Below are positions 26,928 to 36,968 of a stretch of 46,805 nucleotides of DNA, one piece after another; within the stretch, counting starts at the first letter, position 1, and each line of letters starts with the position of its first letter. The position numbers were made by a program, and so were the translations under genes. The notes beneath the pieces are model-generated. The model was not told the DNA's origin. It made no database searches and was given only the letters and a program-made list of their open reading frames with translations. Origin of the DNA: Deltaproteobacteria bacterium (lineage in GTDB: Bacteria > Desulfobacterota > Syntrophia > Syntrophales > UBA8958); the NCBI GenBank assembly GCA_029561465.1, contig JAKQIZ010000006.1:1-46805 (forward strand), written 5' to 3'.

Positions 26928-28175
26928 ATGTACCTACCTGGATATTATGAATATTCCTGCCGGGTGAAGATCGTCGCGGGGCATGACGCCCTGGAGGGGA
27001 TCCCCGCCCTGCTTCGCCACGTCGGCGCCCGCCGGCCTCTGCTGGTTACCGACAAGGGAGTCGCCGGAGCGGGGCTCGTGGATATTGTCCGGCAGGCGAT
27101 AGGAGATCGACTGGAGATCGGTGCCGTCGCCGATGATGTTCCCCCCGATTCCGATCTCAAGGTGGTGCACCGCCTGTCCGCCCTTTACCGGGAAAACGGC
27201 TGCGACGCCATGATCGCGGTGGGCGGAGGTTCCGTGATGGATACGGCCAAGGGGATCAATATCGTGGTTTCCGAGCGGGCGGAAGATCTCATGAAATTCA
27301 GCGGGTCGGGAGCGCTGAAGCGGCCCCTGAAGCCCCTAATTGCCGTGCCGACCACGGCGGGCACCGGTTCCGAGGTCACCCTGGTTGCCGTAATCAAGGA
27401 TCACGAGCGGCATCTGAAGATGGCGTTCGTGAGTTTCTTCCTCCTTCCCGACGCGGCCATTCTCGATTCCCGCATGACCCTGAGTCTGCCTGCCCCGATC
27501 ACGGCGTCTACCGGGATGGATGCCCTGACCCACGCCGTGGAGGCCTACTACTGTCTGAGTAAGAATCCCCTGAGTGATGTAACCGCCCTGGCGGCCATCC
27601 GGCTCATCAGTGGAAATCTCCTCAAGGTCGTCCGGAAGCCGTCAGATCGGGAAGGGCGCCTGGCTATGGCCAACGCCGCCACCCTGGCGGGCATGGCCTT
27701 TTCCAATTCCATGGTGGGGATGGTGCATACCCTGGGGCATGCCACTGGTTCCGTCTGCGGGGTCCCCCACGGGGTGTGCATGGCCATCCTGCTTCCCTAC
27801 GGTCTGGAATACAACCGCCATAAGCGGGAGGTTGTCATGGGGGAGCTTCTTTTCCCCATCGGCGGTCCCGGCATTTACGGGCAAACCGCTCCAGAGGACC
27901 GAACAAACCGGGTTATCGCCTATGTCCGCCAGCTCAACGAAGACCTCCACGAGATGACGGGAGGACGGCATGCCCGTTTTCTCGGCGAGGTCATTGACCG
28001 GGAGGGAAATCCCGCGGTGCCCCGGGAGCGGCTTCCGGACATTGCCCGCACGGCCCTGGGTGACGGCTCCATCTTCTACAATCCGGAAGATCTGGACTAT
28101 GACGATCTGCTCATGGTCCTGGAGGCGGCCTGGGAAGGGATGCCCCTGGATTCGGGAAGGATCCGGAAGGGATGA
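26928..28175 (+). CDS. Iron-containing alcohol dehydrogenase
   Basis: AVGGGSVMDTAKGINIV, VPTTAGTGSEVT, GMDALTHAVEAYY, GMVHTLGHATGSVCGVPHGVCMAILLPYGLEYN. Confidence 0.95.
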   Translation: MYLPGYYEYSCRVKIVAGHDALEGIPALLRHVGARRPLLVTDKGVAGAGLVDIVRQAIGDRLEIGAVADDVPPDSDLKVVHRLSALYRENGCDAMIAVGGGSVMDTAKGINIVVSERAEDLMKFSGSGALKRPLKPLIAVPTTAGTGSEVTLVAVIKDHERHLKMAFVSFFLLPDAAILDSRMTLSLPAPITASTGMDALTHAVEAYYCLSKNPLSDVTALAAIRLISGNLLKVVRKPSDREGRLAMANAATLAGMAFSNSMVGMVHTLGHATGSVCGVPHGVCMAILLPYGLEYNRHKREVVMGELLFPIGGPGIYGQTAPEDRTNRVIAYVRQLNEDLHEMTGGRHARFLGEVIDREGNPAVPRERLPDIARTALGDGSIFYNPEDLDYDDLLMVLEAAWEGMPLDSGRIRKG

Positions 28176-28194
28176 TGGGAAAGAGGGTGAACTC

Positions 28195-30123
28195 ATGAGC
28201 GGCGGTTATCTGGGACGGATCCTGTGGGTGGACCTTGTTGCCGGCGCCTGTCGCGAGGAAGAAGTCGCCGATGAGATCTACGGGCAATTCCTCTCGGGAA
28301 TCGGCCTGGCGGTCCGGCTTCTTGGCGACCGCATTCCTCCCGGAGCCGATCCTCTGGGGCCGGAGAATGTCCTCGCGTTCGTTTCCGGACTCCTCACCGG
28401 CACGGGCGCGCTCTTCAGCGGCCGCTGGATGGTCGCAGGGAAATCACCCCTGACCGGCGGCTGGGGGGATGCCAATTGCGGCGGCACCCTGTCTCCGGCC
28501 ATAAAACGTTGCGGCTACGACGGGATCTTTTTCACCGGCGTCAGCCCCCGTCCGGTCTATCTCCTTGTCGATGACGGCCGCCCGGAGTTGCGGGACGCTT
28601 CCCATCTGTGGGGAAAGGACGCGCTCGCGGCGGAGGAGGAATTGATCCGGGAAGCGGGGGGGCATGCCCGGGCGGCCGTCATCGGCCCGGCCGGGGAGAA
28701 GCTTTCCCTCATCGCGGGGATCTGCAATGACCGGGGCCGCATCGCCGCCCGTTCCGGGCTGGGGGCCGTCATGGGCGCCAAGCGCCTCAAGGGCCTGGTC
28801 CTCAAGGGCAAACGGCGCATTCCCGTCCATCACCGGGAAGAGGTCCAGCGTCTGAGCAGGGAGTGCAACAAGTGGGTGCAGTTTCAGCCGCCCTTCGTTA
28901 CCGGAACGATGACGGCCTACGTGGGGACCCTGATGCGCCTCCTGCCCACCCAGATGGCCATGGACGGACTGGTTTACAAACTCCTCCTGAAGAAATGGGG
29001 GACGGTGAGCATGAACCAGATGTCCGTGGAGATGGGCGACGCCCCGATCATGAACTGGAAGGGGACAAGCGCGGACTGGGGGATCGGTAAATCACGGACC
29101 GTCAATCCCGACGCCTTCCGGGTCCTGGAAAGGGTAAAGTACCACTGCTACTCCTGTCCGTTGGGCTGCGGCGGCATTTGTGCCACCAAGGGGCCTTTCG
29201 GAGAGGTCCACAAGCCGGAGTATGAATCCGTCCTGGCCTTGGGGGGGCTCTGTATGAACAGTGACCTGGAGAGCATCATCACCATGAACGAATTGCTCAA
29301 CCGGGCGGGGATGGACACCATCTCGGCGGGGGGGACGGTGGCCTTCGCCATGGAGTGTTACGAACAGGGGATCCTGAGCCGGGATGATCTGGACGGCCTG
29401 GACCTGCGGTGGGGCAACTCCGCCGCCATGATCGCCCTGATCGAAAAGATGATCCGCCGGGAGGGGGTGGGCGATTTGCTGGCGGACGGCGCCAAAAGGG
29501 CGGCGGAAAAGATCGGCCGGGGCGCCGGGGCATGCGCCATCCACGCCGGGGGGCAGGAGTTGCCCATGCATGACGGCCGCAACGATCCCGGTTTCAACGT
29601 CCATTACTCCGTGGAGGCCACGCCGGGCCGTCACACCATCGGGGCGCAGCTCTACTACGAGATGTTCCGGCTCTGGAAGCGGATACCCTCCCTGCCGCGG
29701 CCGCCGCTGTTTTACCGCAAGCGGCGCAAATACCTGGCCGATGAGGAAAAGGCCGTCATGGCCGCGGCGTGCAGCAAGTTCATGAACGTGGCCAATGGCG
29801 CTGGTCTTTGCATGTTCGGGCTCTTTCTGGGGGCGGAGCGGATTCCGTCCTTTGCGTGGCTCAATGCCGCGGCGGGATGGCGGAAGAGCCCCGAGGAGTA
29901 CCTGGCCATCGGGGCGGCCATCCAGAACCGGAAGCAGGAATTCAATCGTCGGCAGGGTATCGATGCCCGTTCCTTGCAGGTTCCCGACCGGGTGCTCGGT
30001 CGACCTCCCCAGAGACGGGGGGCCAACCGGGGCCGGACCATGGATCTGGAAAAGATGCGGAGCGATTATTGGGAGCAGTTCGGCTGGGATCGGGAAAAGG
30101 GGCTGCCCAAAGACAGGCCGTAG
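28195..30123 (+). CDS. Aldehyde ferredoxin oxidoreductase family protein
   Basis: GGYLGRILWVDLVAG; CYSCPLGCGGIC (CxxCxxxC); ..NGAGLCMFGLF; ATG at 28195. Confidence 0.92.
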   Translation: MSGGYLGRILWVDLVAGACREEEVADEIYGQFLSGIGLAVRLLGDRIPPGADPLGPENVLAFVSGLLTGTGALFSGRWMVAGKSPLTGGWGDANCGGTLSPAIKRCGYDGIFFTGVSPRPVYLLVDDGRPELRDASHLWGKDALAAEEELIREAGGHARAAVIGPAGEKLSLIAGICNDRGRIAARSGLGAVMGAKRLKGLVLKGKRRIPVHHREEVQRLSRECNKWVQFQPPFVTGTMTAYVGTLMRLLPTQMAMDGLVYKLLLKKWGTVSMNQMSVEMGDAPIMNWKGTSADWGIGKSRTVNPDAFRVLERVKYHCYSCPLGCGGICATKGPFGEVHKPEYESVLALGGLCMNSDLESIITMNELLNRAGMDTISAGGTVAFAMECYEQGILSRDDLDGLDLRWGNSAAMIALIEKMIRREGVGDLLADGAKRAAEKIGRGAGACAIHAGGQELPMHDGRNDPGFNVHYSVEATPGRHTIGAQLYYEMFRLWKRIPSLPRPPLFYRKRRKYLADEEKAVMAAACSKFMNVANGAGLCMFGLFLGAERIPSFAWLNAAAGWRKSPEEYLAIGAAIQNRKQEFNRRQGIDARSLQVPDRVLGRPPQRRGANRGRTMDLEKMRSDYWEQFGWDREKGLPKDRP

Positions 30124-30148
30124 GGAGACCCATCGAGAAGGCAGTATC

Positions 30149-30595
30149 ATGTCCTATCACATATTGGCAAATTGCAGCGGTTGCGGGGCCTGTGCCCGTA
30201 TTTGCCCCACGGAGGCCATTGCCGGGGAAAAGAAGTCTCTCCATGTCATCGATCCCCGCCGGTGCCTCGAGTGCGGGGCCTGTGGAAAGATCTGCCCGGT
30301 GGCGGCGGTGCGGGATGCCTTCGGCATCGTCTGCCGCCGCGTCAAGCGTTCCGCCTGGGAAAAGCCCCGGTTGGACGAGAAGCTCTGCATGTCCTGCGGC
30401 ATCTGTATCGACGCCTGCCCGGCGAACTGTCTGGACTGGTCGGAGCCGGTAATGAAGAAGGAACCGCATGCCTATCCCCTGCTCAGAGAGGAAAAGCTTT
30501 GCATAGGTTGCGGCTTCTGCGCCCGGGAATGCCCCGTCGGGGCCATCGCGATGACCGCGCCGACGACGGTGTCGGAAAGGGGTGTAGATGATTAG
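30149..30595 (+). CDS. Polyferredoxin-like protein with four [4Fe-4S] motifs
   Basis: CSGCGACARICP, CLECGACGKICP, CMSCGICIDACP, CIGCGFCARECP. Confidence 0.93.
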   Translation: MSYHILANCSGCGACARICPTEAIAGEKKSLHVIDPRRCLECGACGKICPVAAVRDAFGIVCRRVKRSAWEKPRLDEKLCMSCGICIDACPANCLDWSEPVMKKEPHAYPLLREEKLCIGCGFCARECPVGAIAMTAPTTVSERGVDD

Positions 30596-30613
30596 CGGTG
30601 TTGAGAAAAGGAA

Positions 30614-30779
30614 ATGGCCCCGCGACGGCTGGCGGACATTACCGATTTTCTCCCTGACGCCACCTTTGCCGTGGATGGCATGGCCGGGTCATCAGAGAAG
30701 GACCGCCGACCTGTGCATGAAGATTGCCGAGGAGATGGATTTCTCCCAGAAAAAAGGCTATCGGTTCATTGACTGAAAG
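30614..30779 (+). pseudogene. Remnant of a PAS / HD-GYP regulator (two fragments in different frames)
   Basis: Frame 1 LADITDFLPDATFAVDG (PAS start); other frame PGHQRRTADLCMKIAEEMDFSQ (HD-GYP start). Confidence 0.6.
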
Positions 30780-30782
30780 GAT

Positions 30783-32300
30783 ATGGGAAATATGACCGCA
30801 GGGGGGAAGACAATCCGGGTTGGTGTCATGGCGGGACGCCGGGAACTCCGCGGATGTTTTCATGGGAGCTTTCGGACCCCCGCCGGAGAAATTCTGACCG
30901 GCCCCTTTGTCCTGACCTCCGGGCCGCCCTCTCCCCATGCCGACGGTGATTCCCCCCCTTCCTCCGGCGCTGGCGACGAAGGCACCGGTCTCTGGCTGCA
31001 AACCCAAACTTGCCGCCTTTTTCTACCGCCGGAGGAGTGCCGCTTTCATTCCGGGGAACGGGCCGACTTTTCCCTGGATGCCGTAACCATCGGGGTGAAC
31101 TTTCACTGGGAACGGCGGGAGCGACAGACATTTCAGGGAAGCTTGGTAGCTTTGGCTGAGCCCGACGGCCTCCTCACCGCCATCAACGAGATCGATATCG
31201 AGGACTATCTGGCCAGCGTCATCTCCTCGGAGATGGCCGCCACGGCGCCGGTGGAGTTCCTCAAGGCCCACGCCGTCATGTCCCGGAGCTGGCTTTTGGC
31301 CATGCTGGAGAGGAAAAACCTTGAGAACGCCGGCGCTGGTTGTGGCCGGACACGTTCTGTCGGGTGCGTTGTCCGGAACTCCGCCGGCGGAGAAACGGGC
31401 GGAATGGACGGTGACGTGGCTGCGGCGCGGGGAGGGGAGTCCAAAAGAGTGAATAGCGATCACGATGGGGACATCCCGGAAGAAATCGTCAAATGGTACG
31501 GACGGGAGGAACACACCCGTTTCGATGTCTGCGCCGACGACCACTGCCAGCGCTACCAGGGGGTGACGAAGATCGTCTCCCCGCGGGTCCGGGAGGCCAT
31601 CGACACCACCCGGGGCATGGTCCTGGTGTATGGCGGCCGGATCTGCGACGCCCGGTATCACAAGGCCTGCGGCGGCCGGACGGAAGACTTTGCCAATGTC
31701 TGGGAGGAACGGTCCGTTCCCTATCTGACGTCCATTGCCGACGGTCCGGAGGATTTTCCCTCCCTGGCCACGGAAGCGGCGGCCGCGGACTGGATCTCAT
31801 CGTCGCCGGCCGTCTACTGCAATACCGGCGATATGACCGCACTGCGCCGGATCCTGCCCGCCTTCGATCAGGAAACGCCGGATTTTTTCCGTTGGGAGGT
31901 TGCCTATAAACGGCGGGAATTGGAGGAACTGCTGACAGAGAGATCGGGAATCGATTTTGGGGAACTGCTGCGCCTGAATCCCCTGAGCCGCGGTCCCTCG
32001 GGCCGGATCATCCGCCTGGAGATCGCCGGCACCCGCCACACCGTCATTGTGGGCAAAGAGTTGGAAATCCGCCGCTGGCTATCCCCCAGTCATCTCTACA
32101 GCAGTGCCTTTGTGGTTGCCGCGGAGAAGGACACCCGGGGTAAGATCCGGCGTTTCGTCCTCCGGGGGGCCGGATGGGGTCACGGTGTGGGGCTCTGTCA
32201 GATCGGCGCGGCGATGATGGCCATCCGGGGCTTTTCCATGGAGACCATCCTCGGTCACTATTTTCCCGGCGCCGTGCTTCGGATAAATAGTGACCGGTAA
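30783..32300 (+). CDS. SpoIID/LytB domain protein
   Basis: INEIDIEDYLASVISSEMAATAPVEFLKAHAVMSRSWLL..YHKACGGRTEDFANVW..GAGWGHGVGLCQIGA. Confidence 0.93.
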   Translation: MGNMTAGGKTIRVGVMAGRRELRGCFHGSFRTPAGEILTGPFVLTSGPPSPHADGDSPPSSGAGDEGTGLWLQTQTCRLFLPPEECRFHSGERADFSLDAVTIGVNFHWERRERQTFQGSLVALAEPDGLLTAINEIDIEDYLASVISSEMAATAPVEFLKAHAVMSRSWLLAMLERKNLENAGAGCGRTRSVGCVVRNSAGGETGGMDGDVAAARGGESKRVNSDHDGDIPEEIVKWYGREEHTRFDVCADDHCQRYQGVTKIVSPRVREAIDTTRGMVLVYGGRICDARYHKACGGRTEDFANVWEERSVPYLTSIADGPEDFPSLATEAAAADWISSSPAVYCNTGDMTALRRILPAFDQETPDFFRWEVAYKRRELEELLTERSGIDFGELLRLNPLSRGPSGRIIRLEIAGTRHTVIVGKELEIRRWLSPSHLYSSAFVVAAEKDTRGKIRRFVLRGAGWGHGVGLCQIGAAMMAIRGFSMETILGHYFPGAVLRINSDR

Positions 32301-32383
32301 CAATTTTCTTTTGCTTTCCTTCTACCGATAAGGTCGTCAGAGATTCATTGGGGCCAATGCGGGCCGGCGTACCCTCCCGGGGG

Positions 32384-35017
32384 TCAGGCGTTTTCCGGGT
32401 ATCCATGCCGGGACTGTTGCCCGAGGAGTTCGTAAACCCGCATGAAGTTGATTTGCTTGGCGATGTCCTCGTCCTGGACCTCTAAGGGCGCCACCTGGAG
32501 CACCGACTTGACTACCGCCTGGTGCGTCATCTCCGTGATGAGGATGGAATCGGGCTTGTACTTGGTCAGACTCTGGAGACGGAAGACTACGTTGACGGAA
32601 TCGCCGATGACCGTGTAGTCCATCTTCTTGTCGAAACCGATGTTCCCGATCAAGGCCTCCCCCGTATGGATGCTGATCCCCATCGTGAGGGGCTGGTCGA
32701 CGAGAGTGTGCACATGATGGTTGATGCCCTTCATGGCGGCTTGCATCTCCAGGGCGGCGGCAACGGCGTTGTCGGCGTCGTAGCCGCTGGATGCGGGGGC
32801 GCCGAAGATGCCCAGCAGGCCGTCGCCGAGGTATTTATCGACGATCCCACGGTGTTTGAGGATTATTTCTCCGATTACCCCGAAGAAATGGTTCAGAATG
32901 GTTACGGTCCGGTTGGGGCTGAACTGGGACGACAATATAGAGAACCCCCGTAGATCTATATTGAGGATCGTCAACAGGCGAATCTCTTCCATTACGCCCT
33001 CCCCGGTCTCGGAACCGTGGATGATCTTTTCGACCACCTCCTTGGGGACGAATTTCTGGAAAACGTTGCGGATGCCCCGTTCATGTTCCGCCAAGGATTT
33101 GGTCTCCTGGTAGAGCCGGGCGTTTTCCAGGGCGATGCTCACGGAGGTGCCGATAGACTGGAGGAGTTTCATGTCGCTGTCCGTGAATTCGCCGCTGACT
33201 TTGTTCAAGACTTCGATCACCCCCAGGATCCGTCCCTGGGAGATCAGCGGCACGGCAAGGACGGAACGGGTCTGAAATCCCGAGTTCCGGTCGAATTCCG
33301 GATAGAAGTAACGGGAGCCTTCGGTGTTGGCCACGATAAGGGATTCCCCCCGGGCGGCGGCATAGCCGGCGATCCCCTGTCCGAGCTTGAGCCGGAGATT
33401 CTTCAGGAGCTCCATGTTTACATGTTCATGAATATTGAAGGCCTCCCGGAAGACCAGATGATCCTCCTGCCGCAGGAGCAGCGAGCCGCCCTCCACGTCC
33501 ATGAGGGCGCGGATCATGTTCATCGTCTGTTTGATGACCTCGTTGAGATCGAAGGTGGAAGATGCCAGAATGCTGCCGATCTGCTTGACGAAATCCATTT
33601 CCCGTTCCCGCTGGCTTATGGACGCTTCCAGGCGTTCCAGGACAATCGCCAGAGAGACAAGGGAGACCAGCATATCTATCTTTTCTTCCGCCTCCGTAAT
33701 GCCCGCCGGAGCCCTGCTCCCCAGTAGCAGCACCCCGTGTACTTGTCCGCCCATTTTAAGGGGGGCCAGGATGGCGGCTTTGGCCGCGGCGGCCACCAGG
33801 ATTTCCAGCCCCGTCAGTTTAGGGGCGGTGTCGAGGTCCGGAAGGATGATGGCGTTACCATCCTGCAGCACCTTGTCGATCAAGGATCCCTCGTAAGGAT
33901 AGGCGTCGCCCTTGTGGAAGGGAACATCCATTTTCGTACGGTATTCCAGGACGGAAAGCCGTGACGAGGATTCGCTTTCCTTGGCGAGAATGACGGCGAT
34001 GTCGAAGGGGATGGTGATGCCGATCTGGGCCAGGAGCGAAGGAATGAGTTCCCCCTTGGCCACGGTGGAGCCGAAGATTTTTGCGATGTGATCCACCGTG
34101 GAAAGAACCTCGTCCTTGTAGCTCTTTTCCTTAATGAGCGACAGATTGTCGTAGGTGAAGGCGGCGTTGCTTACCAGCGGCGCCAGGACGTCCGCATCCG
34201 CCGCCGTGAAGGGCAGATCTTCCCGGCGGCGGGAGACCGTCAGGACCCCGAACACATCCTTTATCCCCTTCAGCGGCATGCAGAGGAAGGACTTGGTTCC
34301 ATACTCATCCTTGCTTCGTCTGCCGAAGCGATCGTCTTTTTCGATGTCTTCGACGAGGAGCGGTGCCTTGTTGATTACGGCGAATTTGGCGATGCTCTTG
34401 GCAAAATCAATGCGGTCGCCGCTTTGCAGCTTGTCGCCGTGGCCGATGGCGGCATGGACGATGAAGTAGTCCCGTTTCCCCCTCTCGAGGATGAGGACGG
34501 AGCCGATGTCGCCGTTGACAAGTTTCATCGCCCTCTCCAGGGTGATGTAGAGCAGATCGTCGGATTCGAGGGTCACGTAGCACAGATCCGCCAGCTCCTT
34601 GAGGGTGGAGATTTGCGAGACCTTCTGGTTCAGGGAGACAAACTGCCGGTTCAGTTGCGTTTCCAGAGATTGAAAGGACGAGATGATATTCTGGATTTCA
34701 TCGGTGGCGTTCTGTTTACCGGCGCCGGCGGCTTGGGCGCCCTGACCTTCCATCGCGACGGCTCCAGTGACTCTTTTGGCCAGGGAGGAGATGTTGTCGA
34801 AGATATTCCGGACAATGGAGAAGGCAAAAAGGGAAAAAACGAGGACGGCGAAGACGAAGATGGGGATATACTCATCATGGAGGAGCTGATAGCGGAAGAC
34901 GAAGAAAAAGAAGCCGGTGAGCGGCACGAGGAAGAAGAGGGCAAAAACAATGGTGAGCTTGTAGTAAAGGCCCTTGCCCTCCATGGAGAGATTCCTGAAA
35001 ATCTCTTTTATGTTCAT
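32384..35017 (-). CDS. TM + multi-GAF class III adenylate/guanylate cyclase
   Basis: N-terminal TM helices, several GAF-like segments; NIDLRGFS..VDKYLGDGLLGIFGAP..MGISIHTGEALIGNIGFDKKMDYTVIGDSVN. Confidence 0.92.
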   Translation of the reverse strand: MNIKEIFRNLSMEGKGLYYKLTIVFALFFLVPLTGFFFFVFRYQLLHDEYIPIFVFAVLVFSLFAFSIVRNIFDNISSLAKRVTGAVAMEGQGAQAAGAGKQNATDEIQNIISSFQSLETQLNRQFVSLNQKVSQISTLKELADLCYVTLESDDLLYITLERAMKLVNGDIGSVLILERGKRDYFIVHAAIGHGDKLQSGDRIDFAKSIAKFAVINKAPLLVEDIEKDDRFGRRSKDEYGTKSFLCMPLKGIKDVFGVLTVSRRREDLPFTAADADVLAPLVSNAAFTYDNLSLIKEKSYKDEVLSTVDHIAKIFGSTVAKGELIPSLLAQIGITIPFDIAVILAKESESSSRLSVLEYRTKMDVPFHKGDAYPYEGSLIDKVLQDGNAIILPDLDTAPKLTGLEILVAAAAKAAILAPLKMGGQVHGVLLLGSRAPAGITEAEEKIDMLVSLVSLAIVLERLEASISQREREMDFVKQIGSILASSTFDLNEVIKQTMNMIRALMDVEGGSLLLRQEDHLVFREAFNIHEHVNMELLKNLRLKLGQGIAGYAAARGESLIVANTEGSRYFYPEFDRNSGFQTRSVLAVPLISQGRILGVIEVLNKVSGEFTDSDMKLLQSIGTSVSIALENARLYQETKSLAEHERGIRNVFQKFVPKEVVEKIIHGSETGEGVMEEIRLLTILNIDLRGFSILSSQFSPNRTVTILNHFFGVIGEIILKHRGIVDKYLGDGLLGIFGAPASSGYDADNAVAAALEMQAAMKGINHHVHTLVDQPLTMGISIHTGEALIGNIGFDKKMDYTVIGDSVNVVFRLQSLTKYKPDSILITEMTHQAVVKSVLQVAPLEVQDEDIAKQINFMRVYELLGQQSRHGYPENA

Positions 35018-35150
35018 GGGCTGGCATGCCTTTCTTGGTCAATTATTTCTACCCTGCCTTAGTTTTTTAGAGAAAATAGTCCGATATGTCAATGAAATAA
35101 TGAAAAAAATACCGCTGGATCCGAGGCCGAGCCGGTCCCCGCCGGTCCTT

Positions 35151-36089
35151 TCACCGACTGCGGTTCTTTTTACGGAAGAAATCCAGGATGCCGTTGGGCA
35201 TGAAGATGGTGACGACGATGAAGAGGGCGCCGTAGATGATCCGGGCGATTTCCGCTTGGGCGAAGGTGGAGAGCAACTCGTTGACCACGGTGAGGATGAC
35301 GGCCCCGATGATCGGTCCCAGCCAGGTGCCCCCGCCTCCGAACATGGCCATGAGGACGATGAGGATGGAGATATTGATATTGAAGACGACGTCGGCGTGG
35401 ATGTAGGTCAGGTAATATGCGAAGAGGCCGCCGGCGATCCCGGGGAAGAAGGCGGAGAGAATGAAGGCCTGGATCTTGATCCTTGCCGTGGGGATGGCCA
35501 TGGTCTCGGCTACCTCTTCATCGGAGCGGACGGCTCTAAGGCCGGCGCCGAGACGCGAGCGGCCGATCCACCAGGCAACGGCCAAAGTGACGACCATGAG
35601 GAGGAGCATGACTTCGTACATGATGGAGCGGGAGAGCTTTTCCGGGACATCCATGATCTGCATCCAGATCCCCTCGGCCCCACCGAGGTATTCGATATTC
35701 TTGACGGCCAAATCGACGACAAAGGCGAAGCAGAGCGTTACGACGGCGAAGTAAGGTCCCCGGATCTTCAGGCATGGATAGCCGATGATGAGGGCGACGA
35801 GGGCCGCTATCGCCCCCGCCGGGATGGCGGCCAGGATGGTCAACACGGGCGGCAATTCGAAAACAGCCGCCATCTTTGCCGTGGCAAAGGCGCCGATGCC
35901 GAAGAAGGCCGCATGGCCGAAGGAGAGGTAGCCGGCGTAGCCGCCGATGAGATTCCACGAGGAGGCGAGAATCACATACATGAAAACGGAAAACATGAAG
36001 GACAGGTAATAGACCTCCGGTGAGAGAAAGGGGAAAGCGGCGAGCATGACGATGATGATTGCCGTAGCGGCCAGGGGGGCTTTTTTCAT
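35151..36089 (-). CDS. livM: Branched-chain amino acid-type ABC transporter permease (LivM)
   Basis: LIGGYAGYLSFGHAAFFGIGAFATA..; RAVRSDEEVAETMAIPTARIKIQAF. Confidence 0.93.
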   Translation of the reverse strand: MKKAPLAATAIIIVMLAAFPFLSPEVYYLSFMFSVFMYVILASSWNLIGGYAGYLSFGHAAFFGIGAFATAKMAAVFELPPVLTILAAIPAGAIAALVALIIGYPCLKIRGPYFAVVTLCFAFVVDLAVKNIEYLGGAEGIWMQIMDVPEKLSRSIMYEVMLLLMVVTLAVAWWIGRSRLGAGLRAVRSDEEVAETMAIPTARIKIQAFILSAFFPGIAGGLFAYYLTYIHADVVFNINISILIVLMAMFGGGGTWLGPIIGAVILTVVNELLSTFAQAEIARIIYGALFIVVTIFMPNGILDFFRKKNRSR

Positions 36090-36091
36090 TT

Positions 36092-36967
36092 CTATACCCC
36101 CTGCTTGAACAGGCCGTGGGGCCGTAAGATTAGAAACACCATGAGGAACCCGAAGGTGACGAGATTCACCCACTGGAAGGGAAGAAAGGCCATGGACAAA
36201 CCCGTGATCACCCCGATGATAAGTCCCGCGAGGGCCGTGCCGGCGACATTGCCCACTCCGCCCACAATGACCACTAAAAAGAGATAGATCAGCCAGAGAT
36301 TATGGGAGTGGGGCTCGAAGGAATTGAGGAGCGCCAGGCTTATGCCCCCGGCGCCCCCCGTAGAGACGGCCAGGGCGAAGGTGATCATGCTGATCCGGTA
36401 AAGGTTAACGCCATACAACTGGGCGGCTTCGGGCTGCTGCCAGGCGGCCCGGACGGCCATCCCCGTGTAGGTTTTCTTCAAAAAGAAATAGATGGCGGCA
36501 ATTCCTGCAATAGACAAGGTGAAACCGACGAGATGAGGATACTGAAAATAGAAGGGGCCCACGATCAGGGCGCCGCTGGCGTAAGTCGGCGTCATGATGC
36601 GGGGATCGGCCTTCCAGATAAGTACCATTACGTTTTCCATGATGATGGCGAGGCCGAAGGTGAGGATCATCGACGCCACGATGACCTCCTTGGCTCTGGT
36701 GATGGGTTTGATGAGGAGCTGATAGACCCCGCAGGCCAGGATGAACAGCAGCGGTACGGACACCGCCGCTGAAACGACGGGATCGATCCCGAAATACGCC
36801 AGCAGGCTGTAAGCCAGATAGGCCCCCAGGAGTCCGAAGGCGGCATGGGAGATGTGGATGACGTGCATGACTCCCCAGGTCAGGGAGAACCCGACGCTGA
36901 GGAGTGCATACACCATTCCGATCATTATGCCGCTGATCAGCGACTGTATTACTAAGACAGCGTCCAC
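36092..36967 (-). CDS. livH: Branched-chain amino acid-type ABC transporter permease (LivH)
   Basis: QSLISGIMIGMVYALLSVGFSLTWGVMHVIHISHAAFGLLGAYLAY. Confidence 0.94.
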   Translation of the reverse strand: MDAVLVIQSLISGIMIGMVYALLSVGFSLTWGVMHVIHISHAAFGLLGAYLAYSLLAYFGIDPVVSAAVSVPLLFILACGVYQLLIKPITRAKEVIVASMILTFGLAIIMENVMVLIWKADPRIMTPTYASGALIVGPFYFQYPHLVGFTLSIAGIAAIYFFLKKTYTGMAVRAAWQQPEAAQLYGVNLYRISMITFALAVSTGGAGGISLALLNSFEPHSHNLWLIYLFLVVIVGGVGNVAGTALAGLIIGVITGLSMAFLPFQWVNLVTFGFLMVFLILRPHGLFKQGV

Positions 36968-36968
36968 T

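Noticed and set aside
34088-35062. 324-aa plus ORF antisense to the GAF-cyclase
   Set aside because: Acidic shadow ORF opposite a clear GAF/cyclase gene.
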